A stretch of DNA of 64,000 nucleotides, taken from Streptomyces rubellomurinus. GTDB lineage: Bacteria; Actinomycetota; Actinomycetes; Streptomycetales; Streptomycetaceae. The translations under genes and the position numbers were made by a program. A model generated the notes under the pieces. It searched no databases. It was not told the origin of the DNA and saw nothing but the letters and a program-made list of their open reading frames with translations. The stretch spans positions 1 to 64,000 of the forward strand of contig NZ_JZKH01000042.1 of assembly GCF_000961885.1 (NCBI RefSeq). The letters run 5' to 3'. Shown one piece after another: positions 1 to 8,171 of the stretch. Numbering within the stretch: the stretch's first letter is position 1; each line of letters starts with the position of its first letter.

Positions 1-662
1 GTGCTGGGGGTGCCGGGGAGGGGGGCGGGGGCGTCGGCGCCGGCCAGGCGGGCGGACCAGTGGGCGCGGTCGGCCCGGTACTCGTCGCCGGCCCGGTAGG
101 CGGCCTCTTCGGCGGCGGCCTCGGCGAGGGTGGCGAAGGGTCGGGGGGTGGGCTCGGTGCCGGTGGCGTGGGCGGTGTAGAGGGCGGCGACGCGTTCGCC
201 GAGGAGGGTCAACGCGTAGGCGTCGACGGCGAGATGGTGGATGCGGCGGTACCAGAGGCGGCGGTCGTCGGCGAGGCGGACGAGCGCGTGGGTGAACAGC
301 GGGCCCGCGGTGAGGTCGGCCGGGCGGGCGAGGTCGGCGCGCATCCAGGCCTCTGCCTCGGCGTCCGGGTCGGCGGCGGTGCGCAGATCGAGGCGGTGCA
401 GCGGCCAGTGCCCGGCGGGGCGGGGCCGCTGGTGCGGGGTGCCGTCCGGGCCGGTGACGACGACGGTGTTCAGCGCCTCGGCCTCGTCGACGGCCTGCCG
501 CAGGGCCTGTTCGAACAGTTCCTCGTCGAGCGGGCCGGTGATCTCCACGGCGTCGCCGGTGTTGTAGACCGGGCTGGCGGGGTCGAGCGCCTGGGCGTAC
601 CAGATGGCGGCCTGGGCGGAGAGCAGCGGGACGTCGGCGGCCTGGGTGTCGACGGCGGGCAT
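1..662 (-). CDS. Siderophore NRPS, N-terminal condensation domain (partial, runs off the window)
   Basis: The minus-strand frame opens with an ATG at 660-662 and stays open to the window edge (about 220 codons). The N-terminus matches starter condensation domains of EntF/DhbF-type synthetases. The catalytic HHxxxD motif is visible as IHHLAVDAY (His142-His143, Asp147), with the usual Gly after the Asp replaced by Ala. A GAGGAG ribosome site lies about 11 bases upstream. Such a domain normally condenses an aryl-carrier-bound 2,3-dihydroxybenzoyl group with an amino acid. The dhb genes and the iron box 69 bp upstream support that role. Downstream domains, and hence the product, are not visible. 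Confidence 0.85.
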   Translation of the reverse strand, partial: MPAVDTQAADVPLLSAQAAIWYAQALDPASPVYNTGDAVEITGPLDEELFEQALRQAVDEAEALNTVVVTGPDGTPHQRPRPAGHWPLHRLDLRTAADPDAEAEAWMRADLARPADLTAGPLFTHALVRLADDRRLWYRRIHHLAVDAYALTLLGERVAALYTAHATGTEPTPRPFATLAEAAAEEAAYRAGDEYRADRAHWSARLAGADAPAPLPGTPS

Positions 663-730
663 GGTTCGGGGTGCTCCTCGGGGGTCCGACGCGGGGTCCG
701 CAGGGTCGCTCCGTGAACGGAACGTCTTAC

Positions 731-749
731 TTAGGTTAGCCTAATCTAA
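731..749. promoter_or_regulatory. Iron box (IdeR/DmdR1-type operator)
   Basis: The 19-mer TTAGGTTAGCCTAATCTAA is a near-palindrome that fits the actinobacterial DmdR1/IdeR/DtxR consensus (TTAGGTTAGGCTAACCTAA-like). It lies between the divergent NRPS (start 662) and amidohydrolase (start 815), so one bound repressor could control both promoters. A second box lies upstream of dhbA. Confidence 0.88.
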
Positions 750-814
750 CTTCATATGATCCGGTCAACGGGTCCTCGACGAGAGGCCCCTGACACTCCG
801 GGAGGACCCCGCCC

Positions 815-2005
815 GTGCCCGACTCCCCGCAGCCCCACACCGCCGAGCCAGCATCCGAGCAGGCCACCAAGCAGGCCGTCCGCGCCCGCGTCCACGCGCA
901 CCGCGAGGACCTGCTCGCCCTCAGCCGCCGCATCCACGCCCACCCCGAGACCGCCTTCGAGGAGCACCGCGCGGCCGCCTGGTGCGCCGAACTCCTGCGC
1001 GCCCACGGCTTCGCCGTCACCGCGCCCGCGTACGGCCTGGCCACCTCCTTCGACGCGCGGATCGGCAGCGGGCCGCGCACCGTCGCCCTGGTCTGCGAGT
1101 ACGACGCGCTGCCCGGCCTCGGACACGCCTGCGGCCACAACCTGATCGCCGCCGCCGGCGTCGGAGCCGCCCTCGGCCTCGCCCCGGACGCGGACCGGCT
1201 CGGGCTCACCGTCCGGGTGATCGGCGCGCCCGCCGAGGAACGCGGCGCCGGAAAGGCGCTGCTGCTCGAGGCGGGCGCGTTCGAGGGGGTGGACGCGGCG
1301 ATGATGGTCCACCCCTGCCCGGTCGAGGTCGCCGACTTCCGCTCCTTCGCGCTCGGCACCCTGTCCGTCCGGTACACCGGGCGGGCGGCCCATCCCAGCC
1401 TCAACCCGCACGAAGGGCGCAACGCGGCCGACGCGCTCACCGTCGCCCAGGTCGCGCTCGGGCTGCTGCGCCAGCAACTCCCGCCGCACTGGCGGGTGCA
1501 CGGCATCACCACCGCCGCCGGGACGGCGCCGAACGTGATCCCCGACAGCGCGAGCGCCGAGTACGAGATCCGCGCCCGCGCCGCCGAGGACCTGGCGGAG
1601 CTGCGGACCCGGGTCGAGGACTGCTTCCGCGCCGGGGCGCTCGCCACCGGCTGCGAGGTGACGCTCGACCGGCCCGAACCGGACTACCTCGACATGCGCT
1701 CCGACCCCGGCCTGCTGGCCCTGTGGCAGGCCAACGCGGCGGCGCTCGGACGGCCGGAGCCGGTCGAGCGGGCGCCCTTCGCCTGCACGGACATGGGGAA
1801 CGTCTCGCACGCGGTGCCCGCCATCCACCCGGTGCTGGACATCAGCGGAGGCGCCTGCGCGCCGCACGAGGCGGCGTTCGCCGCGGCGGCGATCGGGGCG
1901 GAGGCGGAACGCGCGCTGCTGGACGGCGCGGTGGGGATGGCGTGGACGGCGGTGGACCTGGCGGCGGGCGGAAAGGGGGCGGGGAGGGGACGGGGCGACG
2001 GCTGA
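815..2005 (+). CDS. M20-family amidohydrolase / metallopeptidase
   Basis: A 396-residue protein of the M20 amidohydrolase family, two-domain zinc or cobalt enzymes that cleave amide bonds of N-acyl amino acids or small peptides. Visible signatures are the metal-site motif GHACGHN near residue 110, the PAEERGAGK segment with the catalytic/ligand Glu pair, and the dimerisation-domain stretch TGRAAHPS. There is no signal peptide, so it is cytoplasmic. The GTG start at 815 is chosen because GGGAGG lies 9 bases upstream. It is divergent from the NRPS and shares its iron box, so it is probably induced by iron starvation. It may hydrolyse the imported siderophore or trim an intermediate, but that role is inferred from context only. 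Confidence 0.85.
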   Translation: MPDSPQPHTAEPASEQATKQAVRARVHAHREDLLALSRRIHAHPETAFEEHRAAAWCAELLRAHGFAVTAPAYGLATSFDARIGSGPRTVALVCEYDALPGLGHACGHNLIAAAGVGAALGLAPDADRLGLTVRVIGAPAEERGAGKALLLEAGAFEGVDAAMMVHPCPVEVADFRSFALGTLSVRYTGRAAHPSLNPHEGRNAADALTVAQVALGLLRQQLPPHWRVHGITTAAGTAPNVIPDSASAEYEIRARAAEDLAELRTRVEDCFRAGALATGCEVTLDRPEPDYLDMRSDPGLLALWQANAAALGRPEPVERAPFACTDMGNVSHAVPAIHPVLDISGGACAPHEAAFAAAAIGAEAERALLDGAVGMAWTAVDLAAGGKGAGRGRGDG

Positions 2006-2010
2006 CAGCT

Positions 2011-2106
2011 GACAACTTTCAGCGAACAGCTTTCAACTTTCATCATCTGTCAGCTGAAATCTGTTCGCTGAAAGTTGTCGGTTGAAAGTTGTTCGCTGAA
2101 CGTTGT
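2011..2106. repeat. Inverted and direct repeats between convergent genes
   Basis: GACAACTTTCAGCGAACAG (2011-2029) is perfectly inverted at 2061-2079. The core GTTCGCTGAAAGTTGT (2063-2078) recurs directly at 2091-2106 with one change and inverted at 2012-2027. The block is unusually AT-rich for this genome. It separates the convergent amidohydrolase and truncated adenylation gene, and could be a bidirectional terminator or a remnant of an insertion or deletion event. Confidence 0.8.
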
Positions 2107-2156
2107 TCGCCGGGCGCCGGGCGCCGGGCGGCGCCACGGGCGTCCGCCGTCCGCCG

Positions 2157-2990
2157 TCACCCGCCGGGCAGCGCCCCCGGTGCGACCCGCAGCGCCGTCA
2201 CGCCCCGTTCCCGGACCAGCCCGGCGACATCGCCGGGCCGCTGCGGGTCGGCCAGCACCACGGCCGCGCCGGTGCGCAGCGGCCACAGGAACTCCCAGAG
2301 CGGCAGCCCCAGTTGCAGCACCCGGTCGCCCGGGCCGAGCGGGTGCGCGGCCTGTAGCTCGCGCACCCGGCGGTCGGCCTCGCCGTGGGTGAGCCGCACG
2401 GCCGCCGGGCGTCCGCCCGGGCCGTACCCGACGCACAGCAGGTGCTGCGGGGTGAGCGCCCGGGGCGGGTCGGTGGCCAGTTCGCCGTCCGCCGCCAGGT
2501 CGGCCAGCGCCCCGGGCACGCCCTCCCCCAGCACACACACCGGCGCGTTCTCCGCGAGCAGCCGCTCGCGGCGTCCGGGCGCGTCCGCCGGGTCGAGCGG
2601 CAAGTACGCGGCGCCGGACTTGACGACCGCTAGCAATGCTGTCAGCAGCAATCCCGGCTGCCGCAGCTCGCCCAGGCCGACCACCGCGCCCGGCCGGGCC
2701 CCGCGCGCCGTGAGGGCGCGCGCCAGCCGGTTGGCTGAGGCGTTCAGCTCCCGGTACCGGACCACGGCGCCGCCCGCGAGCAGCAGCGCGGGCGCGTCGG
2801 GCGTGCGGGCCGCCTGGGCCTCGATCGGTCCGATCACCGTGGTCGGCGGGTTCGGGCGCACCTGGCCGGCCGCTGTGCGCACCGCCAGCAGGACGTCCCG
2901 TGGGCCACCCCGCCGACCGTCCCGCCGACTCTCCCGCTCGACGTCCGGCGGGGCCTCCCACCGGACGTCCTCCCGCACGACGGCGGCCAT
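2157..2990 (-). CDS. Truncated, degenerate NRPS adenylation-like protein
   Basis: A 277-residue protein corresponding to only the N-terminal part of an NRPS adenylation domain. Recognisable pieces are IEAQAARTPDAPAL, YRELNASANRLARAL, the A2-like stretch KSGAAYLPLDP and the A4-like stretch LWEFLWPLRTGA. The A3 phosphate-binding core (YTSGSTGxPKG) is replaced by VGYGPGGRPAA, losing the Ser/Thr-rich loop and its Lys. Everything after A4 (A5-A10) is absent. ATG at 2990 overlaps the carrier-protein stop (ATGA), so it is translationally coupled and last in the dhb operon. The protein is unlikely to activate a substrate alone. It may be a decayed pseudogene or a retained structural partner. Confidence 0.7.
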   Translation of the reverse strand: MAAVVREDVRWEAPPDVERESRRDGRRGGPRDVLLAVRTAAGQVRPNPPTTVIGPIEAQAARTPDAPALLLAGGAVVRYRELNASANRLARALTARGARPGAVVGLGELRQPGLLLTALLAVVKSGAAYLPLDPADAPGRRERLLAENAPVCVLGEGVPGALADLAADGELATDPPRALTPQHLLCVGYGPGGRPAAVRLTHGEADRRVRELQAAHPLGPGDRVLQLGLPLWEFLWPLRTGAAVVLADPQRPGDVAGLVRERGVTALRVAPGALPGG

Positions 2991-3223
2991 CAGGCCGCGC
3001 CCAGCAGCTCGGCCCAGGCCTCGACCGCCGGGCGTTCGGCGAGCTGGATGAACGCGACCTCGGCGCCCTCCGCCCGCCACCGCTCGGCGAGCGTCATCAG
3101 CCTGATGGAGTCCAGGCCCCAGTCGGCCAGGTTCTCGTCCACCGGGATGTCCGCCGGGTCCTCGCCGAGCAGGTCGGCGACCTCGGCCCGGATCCGTTCC
3201 ACCGTGAAGCCGGCGCCCGTCAC
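2990..3223 (-). CDS. Free-standing aryl carrier protein (ArCP)
   Basis: A 77-residue acyl/aryl carrier protein. The phosphopantetheine attachment motif is GLDSI with Ser39, followed by the helical RLMTLAERWR segment typical of EntB/DhbB C-terminal ArCP domains. In Enterobacteria and Bacillus the ArCP is fused to isochorismatase; here it is a separate gene. Its GTG start (3221-3223) overlaps the isochorismatase stop by four bases (GTGA), and its stop overlaps the next ATG. It should carry 2,3-dihydroxybenzoate, loaded by DhbE, to the NRPS condensation domain. Confidence 0.88.
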   Translation of the reverse strand: MTGAGFTVERIRAEVADLLGEDPADIPVDENLADWGLDSIRLMTLAERWRAEGAEVAFIQLAERPAVEAWAELLGAA

Positions 3224-3885
3224 TTCCCCACCTCCGCAGCCGCGTTCGTCACGCCGAGGGCTTCGAGCACCTGTGCCGTCGTGGCGACGGCCCCGCAGCG
3301 GCCCGCCACCCAGGCGAGTGCGGCGCGGTGCTCCTGCGGCCCGAAGTCGGCGACCGCGTCGGCGACCACGAAGGCGGGGACGTCCCGCATCCAGGCGTCG
3401 CAGGCGGTGGCCTGGACGCCGATGTGCGCGTACACGCCGGTGATCACCAGCTGGTCCCGGCCCTGCTCGGCCAGCAGCCGCGCCAACTCGGTGCGCACGA
3501 AGGCGCTGTACTTCCACTTGGTGAGCAGCGTGTCGCCGGCCTCGGGGGCGACGGCGTCCGCGATCGCGGTGGCGCGCGGGTCGTCGGGGATGCCGGGCCC
3601 CCAGAAGTCCTGTTGGAGCCCGCGCTCGGCCGGACTCTGCCCGCCGGGCTGCGCCGAGTACACCACCGGAATGCCGGCGGCGCGCGCGGCCTTCGCCAAC
3701 CGGTCGACGTTGCCGAGGAGTTCGGTGAGGGGCGCGGCCTCGGCGGCGAAGGCGTCCAGGAAGTGGTTCTGCAGGTCGTGCACGAGCAGGACGGCGCGCG
3801 CCGGGTCGACCGTCCAGGGGACCCGGTTGGCGGGCAGTTCGTCGGCGGCGGGCATGGGATAGGAGGGGATGCGGGGCAGGCCCAC
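3220..3885 (-). CDS. dhbB: Isochorismatase
   Basis: A 221-residue isochorismatase that converts isochorismate to 2,3-dihydro-2,3-dihydroxybenzoate plus pyruvate. The N-terminus (LPRIPSYPMPAADELPANRV) and the motifs VHDLQNHFL, LTKWKYSAF and GVYAHIGVQATACDAW align with EntB/DhbB catalytic segments: Asp of VHDLQ, Lys of TKWKY and the YAHIG loop. The usual C-terminal ArCP is missing and is supplied by the next gene. The GTG start at 3885 has GAAGGAA about 8 bases upstream. It lies 29 bp after dhbE in the same operon. Confidence 0.93.
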   Translation of the reverse strand: MGLPRIPSYPMPAADELPANRVPWTVDPARAVLLVHDLQNHFLDAFAAEAAPLTELLGNVDRLAKAARAAGIPVVYSAQPGGQSPAERGLQQDFWGPGIPDDPRATAIADAVAPEAGDTLLTKWKYSAFVRTELARLLAEQGRDQLVITGVYAHIGVQATACDAWMRDVPAFVVADAVADFGPQEHRAALAWVAGRCGAVATTAQVLEALGVTNAAAEVGK

Positions 3886-3914
3886 GGCGGTGATTCCTTC
3901 GGTTTCGGGGTGCT

Positions 3915-5705
3915 TCAGTGGGTGGTGGCGGGCACGGCGGCCGCGATGGCGGCGCGCAGGTCCTTCTTGCTGACCTTGCCGATGCCGGTGGCGGGGAACG
4001 CCTCGACGAACTCGACCCGGTCCGGCACCTTGTACTCGGCCAGTCCGCGCCCGCGCACGAAGCGCTTCAACTCAACGGTCTTGGGCGGCTGTTCTCGGTG
4101 TTCGGCGCGCAGCACGACGTAGGCGCAGGTGCGCTCGCCGAGGTACGGGTCGGGCATCGACACCACGGCGGCGTCGTGCACGGCGGGATGGGCGAGCAGG
4201 TGGTTCTCGATCTCCTCTGCGGCGACCTTCTCGCCGCCGCGGTTGATCTGGTCCTTGGCCCGCCCCTCCACGACCAGGTGGCCGCTCGGCAGGCGGCGGA
4301 CGAGGTCGCCGGTGCGGTAGAACCCGTCCGCGGTGAAGGAGTTGGCGTTGTGGGCGGGGGCGTTCCAGTAGCCGCGGATGGTGTACGGGCCGCGGGTGAG
4401 CAGGTGCCCGGTGGTGCCGTCCGGGAGGTCCCGGTCGTGGTCGTCGACGACCCGGACCTCGTCGTCGGGGGAGATCGGCCGGCCCTGGGTGGTGGTGATC
4501 AGCTCCTCCGGGTCGTCCAGCCGGGTGTAGTTGACCAGGCCCTCAGCCATCCCGAAGACCTGCTGCAGGGTGCAGCCGAGCACCGGGCGCACCCTGCGGG
4601 CGGCTTCCGCGCTGAACTTGGCGCCGCCGACCAGCAGGACGCGCAGGGTGTCGAGGCGGTGCGGGCCGCGTTCGGCGGCGTCCAGCCAGAGCAGGGCGAG
4701 CGGCGGCACGAGGCCGGTGACCGTGACGCCTTCGCGCCCGATCAGCGGGAACGCCGTCTCCGGCCCGGGCTGCGGGCAGAGCACCACGCGGCCGCCGGCG
4801 TACAGGGTGCCGAGCGAACCCGGGGAGCTGAGCGGGAAGTTGTGGGCGGCGGGCAGCACGCACAGGTAGACGGCGTGCTCGTCCAGTGCGCACAGCTCGA
4901 CCGAGCCGCGCAGCGAGTAGATGTAGTCGTCGTGGGTGCGCGGGATCAGCTTCGGCACGCCGGTGCTGCCGCCGGAGAGTTGGAGGAAGGCGACGTCGCC
5001 GGGCTCGGGTTCGCGCTCCGGTCCCGGGCCGTCGCAGGGTATGTCGGCGAGCCGGACGTGCTCCCCCGGGTCGTCTCCCGCCACCGCGATCAGGCGCAGC
5101 GCCGGGTTTTCGGCCCGTACGCGGGAGGCGAGTTCGCGGTAGTCGTAGCCGCCGGCGAGGTCGGCGACGATGTAGCCGGCCGCGCCGGTGAAGGCGCAGA
5201 AGTGGCCGATCTCGGCGTGGCGGTGGGCGGGCAGGGCGAAGACGGGGAGCGCGCCGATCCGGAAGAGGGCGAAGACGACCTCGAAGAACTCGGCGGTGTT
5301 GGGCAGTTGGACGACGACGCGGTCGCCGGGGCCGATGCCGCGGGCGAGCAGGCCGGCGGCCATCCGGTCGGCGCGGCGGTCGAGTTCGGCGTACGTCCAG
5401 CGCCGTTCCCGCGGTTCCCGGCCGGGCGGGCCGGAGGCGCCGCCGGGGTCGACGACGGCGATCCGCTCGCCGTGCGCGGCGGCGCGTTCGCGCAGCATCC
5501 GCCCGAAGGTCTCGCCGCGCCAGTACCCGGCGGCGCGGTAGCGTTCGGCGAACTCGGCGGGGTAGGGGGTGAATCCGTCCGGCACGGCCCGGTCCTGCAT
5601 GCTCCCGTCCTCCGTGTCCGGCGCGCCCGTGTACGGCGTGCCCATGTGCGGCGTGTTCGTGTCCGGCGTGCCCGTGTCCGGCGTAGTCGTGTACGGCTGC
5701 GTCAT
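3915..5705 (-). CDS. dhbE: 2,3-dihydroxybenzoate-AMP ligase
   Basis: A 596-residue stand-alone adenylating enzyme that activates 2,3-dihydroxybenzoate as the acyl-AMP and loads the ArCP. Hallmarks are [18 protein letters not shown] (P-loop), [11 protein letters not shown] (aryl-acid substrate region), [28 protein letters not shown] and the C-terminal [17 protein letters not shown] with the catalytic Lys. ATG at 5705 overlaps the dhbC stop (ATGA). This start adds about 35 residues of Thr/Pro/Gly/Asp repeats before the conserved core. An internal Met near residue 36 would give the usual family length, so the N-terminal extension is uncertain. Confidence 0.93.
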   Translation of the reverse strand: MTQPYTTTPDTGTPDTNTPHMGTPYTGAPDTEDGSMQDRAVPDGFTPYPAEFAERYRAAGYWRGETFGRMLRERAAAHGERIAVVDPGGASGPPGREPRERRWTYAELDRRADRMAAGLLARGIGPGDRVVVQLPNTAEFFEVVFALFRIGALPVFALPAHRHAEIGHFCAFTGAAGYIVADLAGGYDYRELASRVRAENPALRLIAVAGDDPGEHVRLADIPCDGPGPEREPEPGDVAFLQLSGGSTGVPKLIPRTHDDYIYSLRGSVELCALDEHAVYLCVLPAAHNFPLSSPGSLGTLYAGGRVVLCPQPGPETAFPLIGREGVTVTGLVPPLALLWLDAAERGPHRLDTLRVLLVGGAKFSAEAARRVRPVLGCTLQQVFGMAEGLVNYTRLDDPEELITTTQGRPISPDDEVRVVDDHDRDLPDGTTGHLLTRGPYTIRGYWNAPAHNANSFTADGFYRTGDLVRRLPSGHLVVEGRAKDQINRGGEKVAAEEIENHLLAHPAVHDAAVVSMPDPYLGERTCAYVVLRAEHREQPPKTVELKRFVRGRGLAEYKVPDRVEFVEAFPATGIGKVSKKDLRAAIAAAVPATTH

Positions 5706-6985
5706 CGCGGCACCCCCGCCGCGTCCAGGAAGGTGCGGAACTTGGCGCTGGTCTCGGCCAGTTCGGCCTCGGGTCGGGAGCGGTCGACGACGCCGGCGCC
5801 CGCGTACACCCGCAGCGTGCGCTGTTCGGCCTCGGCGCAGCGGATGGTGACGACCCACTCTCCGTCGCCGGCGGCGTCCTGCCAGCCGACCATGCCGGTG
5901 TACAGGCCCCGGTCGAAGGGCTCCACCTCGCCGATGACCCGGCGGGCGAGGTCGGTGGGGGTGCCGCAGACCGCCGGGGTGGGGTGCAGGGCGGTGGCGA
6001 GGTCGAGGGCGGTGACGGCCGGGTCGGCGAGTTCGCCGCTGATCGTGGTGGCCAGGTGCCACATGGCGGCGGTGCGGACCAGGGTGGGCCGTTCGGGCAC
6101 GTCCAGGGTGCGGCAGTGCGGCGCGAGCGCGGTGCGGATGGCGTCGACGACGACGGCGTGCTCGTGCAGGTCCTTGGGCGATTCCAGCAGGGCGGCGGCG
6201 CGGCGGACGTCTTCGCCGAGGTCGTCGCTGCGGGGCACCGAGCCGGCCAACGGGTTGGCGAGGACGGCTGTTCCCCGGCGGGAGAGCAGTAGTTCGGGGC
6301 TGGCGCCGATCAGGGTGCGGCCGGGGCCGGCGGGGACGGCGAAGGTGTAGCCGCCCGGGTCGCGGCGGGCGAGCCGCTGGAGGACGGCGGGCAGGTCGAG
6401 CGGGCGGTCGGCGGTGAGTTCCAGCGTGCGGGCGAGCACGACCTTGCTCAACTCGCCGCCGCGCAGCCGTTCGACGGCGGCGGCGACGCCCGCGCCGTAC
6501 GCCTCCGGCGCGGGGACGGGGCGCAGCTGCCAGTCCACCCGGTCGGCGGGCGGCGCGGGGAGCGCGATCAGCGGGTCGTCGCGCAGGGCGCCGGCGGTGC
6601 GGACGAGGGCGGGGACGACGAGTTCGGCGCGGCGGTCGTGGTCGAAGGCGACCGCACCGACGACCAGCGGCCGCCGGGAGTCGGCGCTGCGGGTACCGGC
6701 CTCGGCCTTGGCGTCGGCACGAGCCTCGGCATTGGCCTCGGCTTCGGCCAGGGCGTGGGCGACCCGCTGGGCGAGCGGTCGGGCGTCCTGCGGCACCCGG
6801 GCGTGCGCGCCGCTGGTGAGCAGGGTGCGGGTCGGGGAGGCGAAGAAGGCTTCGTCGGTGGCGGCCCGGTACTGGCCGAGCAGGCCACTGGCGGCGCCGA
6901 TGACGGCCTGGTCGGGGGCGTGGGCGGGCGGGCCTGCCGGGGCGGCGGCGGGCGTCCCCGCCGGGGCGTGGTGCACCGTGGTCAC
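5702..6985 (-). CDS. dhbC: Isochorismate synthase
   Basis: A 427-residue chorismate-binding enzyme (EntC/DhbC) that makes isochorismate for dihydroxybenzoate synthesis. Motifs include [39 protein letters not shown], the C-terminal [15 protein letters not shown] and [20 protein letters not shown], all typical of isochorismate synthases. The GTG start at 6985 has GGAG eight bases upstream. A low-complexity Ala/Pro N-terminus and an Ala/Glu-rich linker (near residue 95) are extra to the fold. The 146-bp gap to dhbA contains GGTGATGCC-type tandem repeats. Confidence 0.93.
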   Translation of the reverse strand: MTTVHHAPAGTPAAAPAGPPAHAPDQAVIGAASGLLGQYRAATDEAFFASPTRTLLTSGAHARVPQDARPLAQRVAHALAEAEANAEARADAKAEAGTRSADSRRPLVVGAVAFDHDRRAELVVPALVRTAGALRDDPLIALPAPPADRVDWQLRPVPAPEAYGAGVAAAVERLRGGELSKVVLARTLELTADRPLDLPAVLQRLARRDPGGYTFAVPAGPGRTLIGASPELLLSRRGTAVLANPLAGSVPRSDDLGEDVRRAAALLESPKDLHEHAVVVDAIRTALAPHCRTLDVPERPTLVRTAAMWHLATTISGELADPAVTALDLATALHPTPAVCGTPTDLARRVIGEVEPFDRGLYTGMVGWQDAAGDGEWVVTIRCAEAEQRTLRVYAGAGVVDRSRPEAELAETSAKFRTFLDAAGVPR

Positions 6986-7131
6986 GGTGGATTCTCCAGT
7001 CTGGGACGGATCTGGGGGCGGCGTCGGGGGGGGTGATGCCTGGGGTGATGCCGGGGGGGTGATGCCGGGGCCGGGGCCGGGAGTTGGCACCGGGAATCGA
7101 CGCCGGGGGACGGCGCCGGGGTGGGACGGCG

Positions 7132-7911
7132 TCAGGCGCGCAGGGTGGCGCCGCCGTCGACGTACAGGTCGTGCATGGTGATGTGCCGCGCCCGGTCGGA
7201 GGCGAGGAAGAGGACCGCGTCGGCGATGTCGGCGGGTGCGGCGATCCGCCCGAGCGGGATGCCGACCCGCCAGGCTCCCGGGTCGCCGTCGATCACCCGG
7301 CGTTCGGCGGCTTCGGGGTCCGCTCCCCACAGGGCGCGTTGCATCTCGGTGTCGGTGGAGCCGGGCGAGACGATGTTGCAGCGCACGCCGGAGCGGGCGA
7401 GTTCGAGGCCGAGGCAGCGGGTGAACATGGTGGCCGCCGCCTTGGACGCCGCGTAGGCGGCCATTCCGGCGCGCGGCACGCCGGCGGCGTTGGAGCCGAC
7501 GGTCACCATCGCGCCGGCGCCTCGGGCGGCCATCCGGCGGCCGACCGCTCGGCTGGCGTGGAAGACGCCGGTGGCGTTGACCGCGAAGGTCTCCGCCCAG
7601 TCCTCGTCGGCGAGTTCGACGACGGGTGCGGTGCGCAGGATTCCCGCGACGTTCACCAGAACAGCCAGCGGCCCGAGTTGACGTTCGATCAAGTCGACTG
7701 TCTCGTCGACGGCTTGGGAGTCGGTGACGTCCAGGGCGTACGGCCGCACGGCCGGGGAGTCCGCCGCGAGGGCGGCGAGCGGGCCGGGGTTGCGGTCGAC
7801 GGCGGCGACGACGGCGCCCTCGGCGGCCAGCGCCCGGGCGACGGCCGCGCCGATGCCCTGGCCCGCTCCGGTGACCATCGCGACGGCACCGTCGAATTCG
7901 GATCGCTGCAC
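7132..7911 (-). CDS. dhbA: 2,3-dihydro-2,3-dihydroxybenzoate dehydrogenase
   Basis: A 259-residue short-chain dehydrogenase that oxidises 2,3-dihydro-2,3-dihydroxybenzoate to 2,3-dihydroxybenzoate with NAD+. It shows the dinucleotide motif [12 protein letters not shown], the structural NVAG motif, catalytic Ser in VTVGSNAAG and Tyr/Lys in YAASKAA, with an EntA-like ending ([12 protein letters not shown]). The GTG start at 7911 has GGAGGGG nine bases upstream. It is first in the siderophore operon, with an iron box 26-44 bp upstream. Confidence 0.92.
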   Translation of the reverse strand: MQRSEFDGAVAMVTGAGQGIGAAVARALAAEGAVVAAVDRNPGPLAALAADSPAVRPYALDVTDSQAVDETVDLIERQLGPLAVLVNVAGILRTAPVVELADEDWAETFAVNATGVFHASRAVGRRMAARGAGAMVTVGSNAAGVPRAGMAAYAASKAAATMFTRCLGLELARSGVRCNIVSPGSTDTEMQRALWGADPEAAERRVIDGDPGAWRVGIPLGRIAAPADIADAVLFLASDRARHITMHDLYVDGGATLRA

Positions 7912-7936
7912 AGGACATCCCCTCCGACCAGCAAGA

Positions 7937-7955
7937 TTAGGCAAGGCTAACCTAA
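7937..7955. promoter_or_regulatory. Iron box upstream of dhbA
   Basis: The 19-mer TTAGGCAAGGCTAACCTAA matches the DmdR1/IdeR operator, and its right half AGGCTAACCTAA is a perfect consensus half. It lies immediately upstream of the dhbA ribosome site, so iron-loaded repressor would block the whole dhbACEB-ArCP operon. Confidence 0.9.
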
Positions 7956-8058
7956 CACATTCGTTCGCCTACGCCGAGAGTCTGTGCGAGCGTCAACTCG
8001 GCCTCCCCTCCCCGACCGAGCCCACGAACCGGCCGCCGCCTCCACCCGGACATGCGAA

Positions 8059-8093
8059 AGGGCGGGGCCGCGACGCTGCCGCGGCCCCGCCCT
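8059..8093 (-). terminator. Hairpin terminator after the CapA-like gene
   Basis: AGGGCGGGGCCGCG (8059-8072) and its exact complement (8080-8093) form a 14-bp stem with a 7-base loop. Read leftward the stem is followed by TTTCGCAT. It lies about 80 bp beyond the stop of the leftward CapA-like gene and upstream of the dhbA promoter, insulating the siderophore operon. Confidence 0.8.
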
Positions 8094-8149
8094 GAAACCC
8101 GCCCTGAAACCCGCCCTGAACCCGCCCTGAAACCTGCCCTGGAACCCCT
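8094..8149. repeat. 12-bp tandem repeat
   Basis: Four to five degenerate copies of GAAACCCGCCCT follow the terminator stem directly. The last units have single-base changes or a one-base deletion. This looks like slippage-prone minisatellite DNA with no coding frame. Confidence 0.75.
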
Positions 8150-8171
8150 GATACCCCGCCCCGGCGAGGCC

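Noticed and set aside
2050..2156. A frameshift as the cause of the short adenylation protein
   Set aside because: No A5-A10 motifs appear in any minus-strand frame beyond 2157; the DNA there is repeats and then the amidohydrolase coding region.
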